Shown one piece after another: positions 9,864 to 19,096 of a DNA stretch of 26,972 bases. Location of the stretch: contig WELA01003469.1 of assembly GCA_009602735.1 (NCBI GenBank), positions 192,235 through 219,206 of the forward strand. The letters are read 5' to 3'. The stretch is from Mesotaenium endlicherianum (taxonomy: Eukaryota > Streptophyta > Zygnematophyceae > Zygnematales > Mesotaeniaceae). Both the position numbers and the translations under genes were made by a program. Position 1 is the stretch's first letter, and each line of letters starts with the position of its first letter. Under the pieces are notes generated by a model, which had not been told where the DNA came from, ran no database searches, and saw only the letters and a list, made by a program, of their open reading frames with translations.

Positions 9864-11513
9864 TGGGGTGACAAGGAGCAGCAAGCTTTTGAGAAGATTA
9901 AGGAGCTGTTGACACGGGCACCTGTGTTGGCAATTGCAAGTCCAGAGCTTCCTTTCACCATCATCACGGACGCATCAAATTTTGCAATGGAAGCCATTCT
10001 TCTCCAGGACCAGGGCAAAGGATTGCAGCCTGTGGCATATGAGAGCAGGAAGTTGAGTCTTGCGGAGCAAAATTATGCAGCACACGAGCGGGAGATGTTG
10101 GCTATTATCCAGGCTTTGAGGATTTGGCAATGTTATGTGGACGGAAGGAAGGTGTTCATCAAGACCGACCACAAGAGCTTGGAGAAGTTTATGACGCAGC
10201 AAACGTTGACACCAAGACAAGCAAGGTGGATGGAGTTTCTGCAACAGTTCGACCACAAGGTTGAGTACTTATCTGGGAAGATCAACCCTGCAGACGCTTT
10301 ATCCAGGAGGTGTGACCTTGCAGCTGTCTCAGTCATCAAGGAGAATATGGACTTCAAGGAGAAGCTTCAAAGAGGTTATGAGGAGGACCCAGAGTTTGTT
10401 GATGGTGGAGCAGCTGAGTTCAACTCGAGTATGCAGAAGAAGGACGGCATATGGTATTATGGTGATTCCAACAGAGTGGTGGTACCTAACATCAAGGAGC
10501 TACGAGACTTACTACTTGCGGAGCATCATGACTGCTTATATGCTGGACACTTTGGAAGCGAGAAGACGGCAAGCGTGCTGAAGCGGGAATACTATCGGAG
10601 AAATATGGACAAGGACATGGAGGAGTGGATCAGGAGTTGCGATGCGTGCCAGAGGAACAAAACACCAAATCAAAAGAAGGGAGGTACATTACAACCCCTA
10701 CCTATTCCAGAGTATCCTTGGGAGCAGATTGCTATGGACTTCATCACATCTTTACCAGTGAGTGGTCAAGGGCACGATGCAGTTTGGGTTGTCTCTGATC
10801 GGCTCAGCAAGATGGCTCACTTCATTCCCATGAAGGAGACTTGTACGACAGCAGATGTGGCACGGCTATTCTTTGATCATATTTTCAGGCTACATGGGTT
10901 GCCGAAGGTGATTGTTTCAGATCGGGATCCAAGGTTTACTAGCAACTTCTGGCGGTCATTGTTTACTTTGATGGGGACCAAGTTGAGTATGAGCACTTCC
11001 TATTACCCTCAGACAGACGGGCAGAGTGAGAGGCTCAACAGAACTCTGCAAGAGGTGCTCAGGAGTTTCACTATGGAAGTCCCTTCAGAGTGGGACAAGA
11101 AGCTACCAGGGTTGGAGTTTGCCTACAACAACAGCATGCAGGGATCCACCAAGCAGTCACCATTCGCTATGGTTTATGACCGCGAAGTATATCATCCAGG
11201 GAACATCTTGTTGGAGAAGGCCAAGGAGACTCAGGTTCCTACTACACAAGCGATTATGGAGCAGATGGCCAAGACTTGGGACATGGCTAAGACGTCTATA
11301 CGGAAGGCACAAGAAGAGCAGGTCAAGCATGCTAACAAGCATCGGAGGGAAGTGACATTCCATGTGGGCGACAAAGTACTCTTGTCAACAGAGAACCTAC
11401 CTTTCACAGGCAAAAGGAAACNAAGAAAGCTGCGGGCACGGTTTAGAGGTCCCTTAGTGGTGCTCAAGCAGGTTAACCCAGTGACCTACAAGTTGGAGCT
11501 TCCTTCAGGCTGA
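9864..11513 (+). pseudogene. pol: Element 1 pol, RNase H and integrase
   Basis: The frame is continuous from WGDKEQQAF onward. RNase H shows Asp in TDASNFAMEA (a usual Gly is Glu), Glu in HEREMLAI, Asp in KTDHKSLE and Asp in NPADALSRR. The integrase zinc finger is HDCLYAGH with CDAC. The catalytic core has Asp in AMDFITSLP, Asp in VSDRDPRF and Glu in GQSERLNRTL, the D,D-35-E pattern. The GPL segment (RARFRGPLVVLKQV) follows. An N at 11422 lies in a slightly duplicated basic patch, still in frame. A TGA at 11511-11513 cuts the frame before RIHDVFHVSCLRP. The integrase catalytic residues are all present, but the polyprotein context is lost. Confidence 0.88.
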
Positions 11514-11815
11514 CGTATCCATGATGTGTTCCATGTCAGTTGTTTGCGGCCATGCGTTGACCCGAATGAAGGACATCCAGGACGACTACCCACACCGCCA
11601 CCACCGGTCGAGATCGATGATGTATTGGAGTATGAAGTGGAGGCGATTGTCGACGATTGACGAGTCAAGCGAGGTCAACGATTGTTCAAGAGTACCTGGT
11701 CAAGTGGAAGGGCTACCATACGGACGACAACATTTGGGAGCCACAAGCCAACTTGACTCATTGTAAGAGTAAGTTGAGGCGTTGTCTACAGAATGCGTCG
11801 AGGACGTCGCATCTT
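11514..11815 (+). pseudogene. pol: Element 1 pol C-terminus with broken chromodomain
   Basis: After the TGA the same frame continues RIHDVFHVSCLRP, a proline-rich linker and LEYEVEAIVDD, then hits a second TGA. The rest of the domain is in another frame: EYLVKWKGYHTDDNIWEP at about 11690-11745. Together these form a chromodomain: the leading EYEVE strand, the WKGY aromatic motif and the IWEP helix start. In chromoviruses this domain steers integration toward methylated-histone chromatin. The domain is split by one stop and one frame change. Confidence 0.85.
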
Positions 11816-11826
11816 GAGGAGGGGGA
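11816..11826 (+). other. Element 1 polypurine tract
   Basis: GAGGAGGGGGA directly precedes TGATGTAAGG, the presumed start of the 3' LTR. It is the plus-strand DNA primer site. Confidence 0.8.
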
Positions 11827-12484
11827 TGATGTAAGGTCATAGGTTTATAAAGTGCATTTTTGAGTTTCATGAAAGTATGTTTTGATTGTATAGTTGTGTA
11901 GAGTGCAATTTTGTGGTCATTTTGATATAAATTTCATTGAATTTGGTCAAGTATTGAGAGAGTTATGGATTTCCAAGTTTAATTAGTTTTGAGGTCGGTT
12001 GACGACTGTCCTTAATTTGCGGTGAGCGCGACCGTCGGATTGACCGACAGCGTCGAGCGATCTGGCCTGTTAGAATGAACTCGAACCTTCACGTAAGTTC
12101 GGCTGACGCGGAGTGCCGACTAGGTCGATTTACCTAGAAGTTTCGATTTAGCCTAGCGCGTCTAAGATAGAATATTCTAGTAATATCGATGTATATATGT
12201 GGACGTCAATTCGGCCCGACACGTCAGATTAGACTGATCACGAATATTCTGGAAGGGACGATTTGACAAACACTTAGGAAAATCCGTAGCTTCCTCCTAG
12301 GGAGGAGCACTTAGGCAGAAAAATATAAATAAGCATAACTTCTTTGTTTCTTGTCAGTTTTCACTTCTGTAAATTTCTATGAGTTTGTAATGACAAGGCC
12401 TTTCATCCTACATCATTTGTGAGCAATTTCTTGCCACTCAAAATGTCAAGTAACTTTCCTAAGCTTTTCTAGTGAGATGCCGCT
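11827..12484 (+). repeat. Element 1 3' LTR, interrupted
   Basis: It starts with TG right after the polypurine tract, and its last 217 bp match the 5' LTR. A TATAAATA box lies at 12324-12331. At 12484 it stops where element 2 begins. The final ~78 bp seen in the 5' LTR (7159-7236) are not recognisable on the far side of element 2. Confidence 0.85.
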
Positions 12485-13031
12485 TGAAATGAATCGTCTT
12501 ACCAAATAGGCGATTAACAATTAATAAAGATCTTTATATCAGCAAGTAATCTTTATGGTATTTCCGTTAACTAGTTAAACGGCAAAGGACAATACACTAG
12601 CAGGGAATAATACTCGTAAGTCAAATGAGAGTAAACTAGCATCCATAATGCAAATCAGTAAACTCATACATAAGCAAGGTTAGAAGACAGTGCGTATCAA
12701 TGGCTTCTCGCCTTGGATTCAGATCTCTCTCAGTAAGCTGTACAAGAGAGTTGGCCTCGTTTCCGAATGCCGAACTCGAGAGCAATGCCTAGCATATGTA
12801 CATGGAATGAGTTTACTGTTCAACGGTCAGTGCGATGGCACCGCCTACCCGGGAGTTAACCACGTTGGTAGGACCTCGGTTAACCAAATCCACCGCCATC
12901 TCCCATCATCCCGAATAGCCATCCATCATGGGGATGTCATCTGGCCATTCATCTAGCAGGTGGTACTTAGATGCATATCAAGGCAGTTCGCTGCTACCGA
13001 GCACGGAAGTCAGCTGGCTGTCAAAGAATGT

Positions 13032-13045
13032 GTCAGCAAGCTGAC
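13032..13045. repeat. U3 palindrome of the element 2 family
   Basis: gtcagc-aa-gctgac, a perfect 6-bp inverted repeat. It is conserved at 21132-21145 in the other LTR and at 25700-25713 in element 4. It may be a factor-binding site in the U3 part of the LTR. Confidence 0.6.
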
Positions 13046-13103
13046 GTAAGTTGAATTCAACCTGCTGCTTTTGGCCGAGTCATTAAACTGATAATCATGT
13101 AAA

Positions 13104-13180
13104 GTCCAGCAGACTGACTATTAACTAAAGTTCAGCAGACTGACTACTAACTAAAGTTCAGCAGGCTGAACTAAATTAAC
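13104..13180. repeat. 26-bp tandem repeats in the element 2 LTR (3' copy)
   Basis: Two full 26-bp units (13104-13129, 13130-13155) and a partial third unit, each containing cagcagactga or cagcaggctga. The same array lies at 21204-21280. Element 4 has one unit fewer. The array is in U3 and could act as repeated enhancer elements. Confidence 0.8.
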
Positions 13181-13229
13181 TATTATATTTAAATGAATAT
13201 TATATCTACTAATATACTGATTCATTACA

Positions 13230-13244
13230 ATCCCTCCAACTTAA
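13230..13244 (-). other. Element 2 polypurine tract
   Basis: In element orientation TTAAGTTGGAGGGAT directly precedes the 3' LTR TGTAATG. Purine run GGAGGGA. The first 13 bases recur exactly at 15226-15238. Confidence 0.75.
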
Positions 13245-13342
13245 CTTGTTGTCGCCTCGACAACATTAAACTGCAAAAGCGTTAAATAAAGAAACTGACC
13301 CTGACCAGCCTCCCTTACTGACTATCTTTTCAGCCTGTCACC

Positions 13343-15019
13343 TTAAGGGGTGGTTCCTGGGGCTTCAGGATCAGGGGACGGAGATCTGGACCTAGATCTG
13401 GACAGCCCTCTAGGTCTGTCAGCTGGCCTTCTAAAGAACCCGGTTTGCTCTAAAGTTGGCCCTTGGGGAGAACGGAGGATGGTGGCCTGCTCTTCAACTA
13501 TTTGGGTGTTGATTCCCACATAGACAGGCATTCCAGTAGGATGCTGAAATACATTGGCTAGAGGTACATGCCCCTGAGCGGAGGGGGAGGCTGGCATACC
13601 TCTGGCCCACCCGCGTGTCCCTCTTCTGGCACCCCTGTCCTCTGGGGATTTCTGCCTGTGTCTGCTGCCCAATACAGTCAGATCAGCTTCTTCCCCTGCT
13701 TGGGCAGGTGGGCTGTGGGAGCGAGCGCGGGGTCCAGTAGTCGCCATAACGGGGATCACATTCCAAACACCTGATCGTGGTTCTTTAAGAAGCGCCCCTA
13801 CCTGTCCCTGGGTATCCTGAGTACCTGCTGCTGATGCTTCTCCTCTGCCCTGTTCTTCTTCCTCAGCCTCCTCATCCTCCTCCTCGGAGAGAGTAGGGGT
13901 CTCGTCCACTAAGTCGTCCTGCTCCCTAGTAGACATGGAGTAGTCTACCGACCTCCCTTTCTTAGGGCGCGCTGGAGGTTGCTTGGCCTTCAGCCTACTG
14001 ATATCTATCCGGCCTGCATTCTTTGCCCATTTGACAAAGGCATGCTTTCCCTTAGAGAAGTAGTCTCTTCCCCTCCTCCTATGTTCCTTGGTCTCTGCAT
14101 TCATATTGCTCAGGCATCCATTCAGCCTGGGGTCCCAAGGGGCAATGTGAGGTGGTAGGATGAGATAGCCGTCTAGGCCATAGTGGAAGTCATCCGGTTG
14201 GGCTCGGTCACACTCCTGCTTCTTATTTGTGACGGTCATCCACCTCCAGTCTGTTGGCTGCTGGTAGTACTGGGGTCCGTGCTCAGCCTTCCTCAGTTTA
14301 CACGGGAACCAGTGGGGAGAGAACATCTGCTGTCCTGCTTCCCTGGCCAAGTACTCCCAGCTCCTTCTCTCAACTTCATTGTAAGCTGGCAGGAGTGTGA
14401 GGTAGAATACCGTATCCTTAAAGCTATCGGGCCGCATGCTCACCATCCGGATGAGTCTCTGATCTCCCACTATTCCCGGTATGGGGACCGGCTTGTCCTC
14501 TGAATCATCTGCGAGATACCGGGCCTGCTCTGCTGTATAGCCCACCATCTTAGCATAATCTTCGTAAAGGACCACGCCGGTGTGTGTCTCGATGTACCTG
14601 TCCAGTGCTGTAGCTCCTTCCTTCTGTAGCAGTGTTGTCTGTTCCAGCCTGTTGATCTCCTGGGCTGCCAGCAATGCTTCCTTCAGGTTATCGAAGTTTT
14701 GGCCACCCACCACAGTATACCTGTAAGTGGCCAAGCTCTTCTGTCTGTCCGCTTCAATCTTTTTTCTTTTCTCCTCTTCTGCCGCTGCCGCTTCTTCTTG
14801 CTGTTTCTTCTGTCTCTCCTCCTCAGCCTTCCTGAGGTTTTCCGCTTCCTGATCCTTCTTCCTCTGTGCCTCTTCTGCCGCCTCTTGTTGTTTGCGGACC
14901 CTTTCTTGTTCTCTCCTGGTGAGGGACGTCGCCGCCAGCTCCTTCTGGTATTGCTCCATTGTCCTCCTGGCTTCTTCTGCCTTGCGCTTTCTGTCCTCCT
15001 TTTGTGTGGTGGGCGCCAT
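13343..15019 (-). CDS. Element 2 ORF3: coiled-coil / Arg-Ser tail protein
   Basis: A sense-strand ORF between pol and the 3' LTR, where retroviruses carry env. The frame opens at an ATG at 15043, but I prefer the ATG at 15019 (MAPTTQKEDRKRK, 558 codons) because a strong splice acceptor lies one base before it. From that start, residues about 5-100 are Lys/Glu/Gln-rich and should form a long coiled coil. Residues about 100-340 look folded, with many Trp and Tyr (HWFPCKL, DWRWMTV, GLDGYLILPPHIAPWDPRL). An acidic run (EEEDEEAEEEEQ) follows near 380. The last ~130 residues are low-complexity and basic, ending in SRSRSRSPSPDPE. No signal peptide or membrane segment is visible, so it does not look like a fusion glycoprotein. 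I do not recognise the central domain. A nucleic-acid-binding, chromatin or RNA-processing accessory role is inference only. The long open frame in an otherwise intact element suggests it is maintained by selection. Confidence 0.8.
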   Translation of the reverse strand: MAPTTQKEDRKRKAEEARRTMEQYQKELAATSLTRREQERVRKQQEAAEEAQRKKDQEAENLRKAEEERQKKQQEEAAAAEEEKRKKIEADRQKSLATYRYTVVGGQNFDNLKEALLAAQEINRLEQTTLLQKEGATALDRYIETHTGVVLYEDYAKMVGYTAEQARYLADDSEDKPVPIPGIVGDQRLIRMVSMRPDSFKDTVFYLTLLPAYNEVERRSWEYLAREAGQQMFSPHWFPCKLRKAEHGPQYYQQPTDWRWMTVTNKKQECDRAQPDDFHYGLDGYLILPPHIAPWDPRLNGCLSNMNAETKEHRRRGRDYFSKGKHAFVKWAKNAGRIDISRLKAKQPPARPKKGRSVDYSMSTREQDDLVDETPTLSEEEDEEAEEEEQGRGEASAAGTQDTQGQVGALLKEPRSGVWNVIPVMATTGPRARSHSPPAQAGEEADLTVLGSRHRQKSPEDRGARRGTRGWARGMPASPSAQGHVPLANVFQHPTGMPVYVGINTQIVEEQATILRSPQGPTLEQTGFFRRPADRPRGLSRSRSRSPSPDPEAPGTTP

Positions 15020-15050
15020 CCTGCACATGTAACCAGGGCACAAGTTAGTA
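15020..15050 (-). promoter_or_regulatory. Candidate branch site and splice acceptor before ORF3
   Basis: On the minus strand TACTAAC (15050-15044) is followed, 24 nt after its branch A, by CAG (15023-15021), then G and the ATG of ORF3 at 15019. Branch consensus, distance and acceptor all fit a eukaryotic 3' splice site. This suggests a spliced subgenomic mRNA, as used for env by retroviruses. No transcript evidence is available here. Confidence 0.55.
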
Positions 15051-15224
15051 GGATATGGACCTTTGTCATAGGGATTGCAGGAAGTATGTTAGTATTTAGT
15101 ATAGTGGCTTCGCTGCTGTTTACCTTACAGGATGATTGCTAAAAGTTGACGTAGTTGCGATGCGCTACACATAAACGTATGAGTGTGTTTTTATCGCTCT
15201 CGCTCACTAACTGTCATATATTTT

Positions 15225-15238
15225 CCCCTCCAACTTAA
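15225..15238 (-). other. Internal polypurine-tract copy
   Basis: TTAAGTTGGAGGGG in element orientation, about 50 bp after the pol stop, continued by AAAA. It repeats 13 bases of the terminal tract. Nearby gcctgtcacctt (15253-15264) also recurs at 13333-13344. It could be a central polypurine tract or the ancestral element end. Confidence 0.55.
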
Positions 15239-15286
15239 ATGGAGACAGGACCGCCTGTCACCTTCCCGTGTCAACTGAAATGACAG

Positions 15287-18200
15287 TTATGGAGGGACTC
15301 CAGCGGCCCGAAGGTGGAACCGTGTCAACGCCCCTTTGGCATTGGTCAAGTGGTCCTTAAACTCCCAAGTGTCCCCAGAGGCATCGTAACCCTTCCATCG
15401 AATGAGGTATTTCATGACATATTTAGACGATCGACGGACCGAGCGAGCGTCTAAAATCTCATCGACCTCATATTCCTCAGGGTCGCCGTCCCGGACAGCG
15501 GGGACCGGTCCCGGTTGGACAGGGAACCGACCTGTGAACAGTGTATCACCTTTGATGTACGGTTCCAGGAAGGAGACATTAAAGACCGGGTGCCCCTTGT
15601 ATTCAGCTGACATGTTCAGTTTGTAAGCATTCTGACCGACACGACGGACCACCGAATATGGACCGACCCAGACAGGGCCAAGCTTTTTCTTGACCACACC
15701 AGGGAGGTACAGGTGCTGAGAATGCAGTTTGACTAAATCCCCCTTGGAAAATGTCAGTTCCCGACGGTGTTGATTAGCGTATTTTTGTTGGTTTTCTTGG
15801 GCCGTGTGCAAGTTTCGTTGGACTTCTGACAGGGTGTCAGCAAACTCCTGAGTTAACTGGAGGGAGACCGGGTTGTCAATCCCTTCAGGGTGAGTTAAAG
15901 ATTCCCCTAGCACATCTAGAGGAGACTTAGGGACTCTACCCAGGCTGAGTTCAAAAGGAGTTTTGCCCGTTGACGCGTGCACCGCACTGTTGACCGCAAA
16001 CTGAATTTGAGGCAACAGGTCATCCCAATTATCTTGTTTTTGGTTAATATATGCTCTCAGCACCTCCTGCAGAACTCGGTTAGTTCTTTCAGTCTGCCCA
16101 TCAGTCTGAGGGTGGTTTGCTGTGCTGAGCAGCTGTTTGACTCCCATTAACCCCATTAAAGCTCTCCAGAACTTAGAGGTGAATTTTGAGTCTCTGTCTG
16201 AGATGATATTAGAAGGGAGCCCATGTTGGCATACTACATGGTTGTAAAACTGTCTCGCTGTTTCGAGTGCAGTCACTTTGACAGTTGTGGGGATAAAAAT
16301 GACCATTTTTGTCAGTTTATCCACGACTACCAGTATTGAATCATGCCCGTTGGCAGTTCTTGGTAGTGAGACCACCCAGTCCATGGATATAGTTTCCCAG
16401 CGTCCCGCTGGGATGGGTAGCGGTTGCAAGAGACCTCCGGGTGGTGTGTGCCGAGACTTATTTCTCTGACACTGGTCACAGGACTTGACATATTTCAAGA
16501 CCTCCCGGGGTAACCCCTCCCAATGATAATGTTTTGCCAGTTTGCCAACAGTTTTGGCCTGCCCCAAATGTCCACCCAGGAGACTGTCATGAGCTTGACT
16601 CAGTAAGAGAGACCTTATTTCCAAATTATTAGGAATGACCAGCTTCAGCCTGCCTGAAGTGGTTTCAGTCACCCAGACCCCTCCCTTGAGCTTATACCCG
16701 AGTGCGGTAGCACGACACATACCAGTAGTGGGGCTGGGCTCAAATGTTGGGTCAGAAAGGTAGGCTTTCCTAAGTTGTTCAAGGAAGGACTTTTTCACCT
16801 TTAGTGAAGTGAGTGCACACAGGACTTTATCTACAGCATGCTGACTAAAGTTCCTTTCTTGCAAGTCAGGTCTTCTAGAGAGTGCATCAGCAGGATTCAA
16901 CTTCCCTGGTTTGTAGTCGATCTGGACTTGGAACTGCTCCAGCATCTGGCTCCAGCGGTTCTCCCTCCTCGACAGCTTGGACTTCTTCTGAAAGTGGGTC
17001 AGAGCTAGATGATCTGTAATCACCTTAAAAGCTTTACCATGTAAGTATGCTCTCCACTGTTTGAGTACATGAATGATAGCTAGCAGCTCTTTATCATGCA
17101 CTGAGTAATTAATCTCCGCTGGATTAAATTTCATAGACTCATACAACACAGGATGCCACTCCTGCCGTACCTTACCATCCTTTGTGGTTTTGTCAGCAGG
17201 CTGCAACAAAATAGCACCCATGGCAAAATCAGAGGCATCAGTAACCACCTGCACCGGTTTGCTGGGGTCATACACGGCTAGCACTGGGGCAGAACAAAGG
17301 GCATCTTTAAGGGTCTGGAAGGCAGCCTGCTGCTCTTCCCCCCACACATACCCGATGTCTTTCTTAGTAAGGTCAGTCAGTTTACTGGCCTTTGTGGAAT
17401 AATTCTCAATAAATCTCCTATAGTAGTTAGCCAACCCGAGGAAGGATCTAACTTCAGAGACAGACTGTGGTACTGGCCAGTCCCTTATGGTCTGGACTTT
17501 CTTAGGATCCACACTGATGCCCTCTTTACTGACAACGTGGCCTAAGAATTCAATACTTTCCTTAAAGAAATCACACTTGCTCATTTTAGCATACAAGTGA
17601 TTTTTCCGCAGAGTGTCCAGCACTTTCTTTAAGTGTTCAGTGTGCTGAGCTTCATCTTTAGAGAAAATTAAAATATCATCCAGGAAAACTTGCACAAACT
17701 TATCCAAATAAGGTCTGAAAATGTCATTCATAGCACCCATAAAGGTAGCAGGAGCATTAGTCAGTCCAAATGGCATCACGTTGAACTCATAGTGTCCATA
17801 ACGTGTGCGGAAAGCAGTCTTGTGTTCATCCCCCTCAGCAATTCTGATTTGATGATAACCACTCTTGAGATCTATCTTACTGAACACCTTAGCGCCAGAC
17901 AGGGTATCAAGCAAGTCCTCGATTCTGGGTAAAGCATACTTGTTCTTTACTGTAATTCTGTTCAGGGCTCTGTAATCCACACACATCCGCATACTGCCAT
18001 CCTTTTTCTTAACAAATAGGATAGGTGCGCCGTACGGTGATTTACTGGGAGAAATGTAACCATTTTCCTCCAGCTCTGCAATCTGTGTTTTCAACTCCTC
18101 ACTCTCCAAATAAGACAAGCCATACGTGCGTTGCCAGGGTGGCTGGCTACCAGGTAATAAATCAATCCTATGATCTACTTCCCGCTTAGGGGGTAGTCCT

Positions 18201-19090
18201 GGAGGCATATTAAACACATCCGTGTACTGAGCAACAATGTTTGCAGCAGTAGGGTGTTCCGGAGGGTGTACCTTTTTCTCAACCACTTCTTCAGGTTGAG
18301 GAGGTACCTCTCTTAGCAGCAGACAGAACATTCTGTCTTCCTTCTGGTTCCAGCTTTTGACGAACTCCATTGCATTCAGCAACTTGCATCCTTCTGGAAG
18401 CCTCTTCTTTTCCTTCATTTGCCATCCACACAGGACAAGAGGAAGAGCACTGGTGGGTGCCAAGTCAGTCTGCCCATCACTGGCTCCTCTCACTTTAACT
18501 GTACCTCTGCTCCAACACACTTCAGCTTGATGTCTATTAAGCCAGGACCTGCCTAGCACGAGATCATAAAAGCCAGTGTTGAGTACCTCAAATGTAAGCG
18601 TTTCAGTTAGAACTGCAATGCCAGAACCTAACTGGACCTCAATAGGCTTGGTTATAACTCCTCCCGGGATACTTGAGGCATCTCCAAGGAATATTTTTCT
18701 ATTCCCTTGGGTGACAGTAGGCAGCCTTAGCCGCTTAACTAAGTCCTTGTGGATAAAAGTATGTGACGCCCCTCCGTCAACAAATGCCCTCACCTTCCTA
18801 CCTGCAATCATGCAATGCAGTAGGATAGGGGGGACTGTCTTTTCCTGACTTTCGCATTGTTCTCCTGACGTAGCAAAGAAATGTTGGACATCAGGTGGAA
18901 CAAGAGCATCCAGAGTGTGCACTCTCTGGACGTCTATATTGCTGATGGTCTCCTTTATCTGTTTGTCAGGCATGCATAGTGAATCCAGTTCAGCAGGACC
19001 CATAATACCTGCTACGAGGGCAGCTAGTGACGACTCACTATCTCTAGCATCCTCACAGTCAGTAGACTGGATTACTGACTGTTGCTGTCT
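15287..19090 (-). CDS. pol: Element 2 Pol polyprotein with chromodomain
   Basis: The frame is -1 to gag, entered by slippage at 19090; the first in-frame ATG is at 19003 (1238 codons from there, numbering used below). Protease: [10 protein letters not shown], with catalytic Asp 75. Reverse transcriptase about 265-545: [33 protein letters not shown], catalytic FLDD 440-443. RNase H: Asp 589, Glu 639, Asp 664, Asp 706. Integrase: zinc ligands His 805, His 812, Cys 842, Cys 845; catalytic Asp 875, Asp 936, Glu 972 (35 residues between the last two); GPY at 1114-1116. Chromodomain about 1176-1225: [23 protein letters not shown]. Every key residue is present and there is no stop, so the enzyme may be active. 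It acts in virus-like particles, and the integrase in the nucleus. The chromodomain should bias insertion toward heterochromatin. The stop TAA is at 15287-15289. Confidence 0.96.
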   Translation of the reverse strand, partial: RQQQSVIQSTDCEDARDSESSLAALVAGIMGPAELDSLCMPDKQIKETISNIDVQRVHTLDALVPPDVQHFFATSGEQCESQEKTVPPILLHCMIAGRKVRAFVDGGASHTFIHKDLVKRLRLPTVTQGNRKIFLGDASSIPGGVITKPIEVQLGSGIAVLTETLTFEVLNTGFYDLVLGRSWLNRHQAEVCWSRGTVKVRGASDGQTDLAPTSALPLVLCGWQMKEKKRLPEGCKLLNAMEFVKSWNQKEDRMFCLLLREVPPQPEEVVEKKVHPPEHPTAANIVAQYTDVFNMPPGLPPKREVDHRIDLLPGSQPPWQRTYGLSYLESEELKTQIAELEENGYISPSKSPYGAPILFVKKKDGSMRMCVDYRALNRITVKNKYALPRIEDLLDTLSGAKVFSKIDLKSGYHQIRIAEGDEHKTAFRTRYGHYEFNVMPFGLTNAPATFMGAMNDIFRPYLDKFVQVFLDDILIFSKDEAQHTEHLKKVLDTLRKNHLYAKMSKCDFFKESIEFLGHVVSKEGISVDPKKVQTIRDWPVPQSVSEVRSFLGLANYYRRFIENYSTKASKLTDLTKKDIGYVWGEEQQAAFQTLKDALCSAPVLAVYDPSKPVQVVTDASDFAMGAILLQPADKTTKDGKVRQEWHPVLYESMKFNPAEINYSVHDKELLAIIHVLKQWRAYLHGKAFKVITDHLALTHFQKKSKLSRRENRWSQMLEQFQVQIDYKPGKLNPADALSRRPDLQERNFSQHAVDKVLCALTSLKVKKSFLEQLRKAYLSDPTFEPSPTTGMCRATALGYKLKGGVWVTETTSGRLKLVIPNNLEIRSLLLSQAHDSLLGGHLGQAKTVGKLAKHYHWEGLPREVLKYVKSCDQCQRNKSRHTPPGGLLQPLPIPAGRWETISMDWVVSLPRTANGHDSILVVVDKLTKMVIFIPTTVKVTALETARQFYNHVVCQHGLPSNIISDRDSKFTSKFWRALMGLMGVKQLLSTANHPQTDGQTERTNRVLQEVLRAYINQKQDNWDDLLPQIQFAVNSAVHASTGKTPFELSLGRVPKSPLDVLGESLTHPEGIDNPVSLQLTQEFADTLSEVQRNLHTAQENQQKYANQHRRELTFSKGDLVKLHSQHLYLPGVVKKKLGPVWVGPYSVVRRVGQNAYKLNMSAEYKGHPVFNVSFLEPYIKGDTLFTGRFPVQPGPVPAVRDGDPEEYEVDEILDARSVRRSSKYVMKYLIRWKGYDASGDTWEFKDHLTNAKGALTRFHLRAAGVPP

Positions 19091-19096
19091 TTTAAA
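19055..19096 (-). promoter_or_regulatory. Element 2 -1 frameshift signal
   Basis: In the gag frame the message reads CCT TTA AAA GAC, giving the canonical heptamer T TTA AAA (19096-19090). A 7-nt spacer follows (19089-19083). Then comes a perfect 8-bp stem, ACAGTCAG (19082-19075) with CTGACTGT (19062-19055), around a 12-nt loop holding the gag stop TAA (19074-19072). A loop ATCC could pair with a GGAT just downstream to make a pseudoknot. Slippage enters exactly the pol frame. Confidence 0.75.

Larger units (their letters stand above)
6942..12484 (+). mobile_element. Element 1: decayed Ty3/gypsy chromovirus
   Basis: Order on the plus strand: truncated 5' LTR, primer-binding site, gag, protease, reverse transcriptase, RNase H, integrase, chromodomain remnant, polypurine tract, 3' LTR. 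A block of 217 bp shared by both LTRs (6942-7158 and 12268-12484) differs at 9 positions. The 5' LTR has lost its first ~440 bp at a junction with the older pol remnant. The 3' LTR stops at 12484 where element 2 begins. The pol frame contains several stops, frame changes and a deletion, so the copy is not autonomous. The domain order RT-RNaseH-IN plus chromodomain assigns it to the chromoviruses. Confidence 0.93.
12485..13229 (-). repeat. Element 2 3' LTR
   Basis: In element orientation it runs TGTAATGAATC...GATTCATTTCA with TG/CA ends and short terminal inverted similarity. It abuts element 1 DNA at 12484/12485. The polypurine tract borders it at 13230. The opposite strand contains an 88-codon frame that is not considered a gene. 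Confidence 0.95.

Noticed and set aside
12690..12956. 88-codon frame found in both element 2 LTRs (also 20790-21056)
   Set aside because: Its presence twice only reflects LTR identity. It is antisense to the element, and element 4 has deleted part of it.
14699..15142. Plus-strand 147-codon frame rich in Leu and Phe that looks like a membrane protein
   Set aside because: It is the antisense of the Lys/Glu-rich coiled coil of ORF3; reverse-complemented GAA/AAG codons read as Phe/Leu. No own signals.
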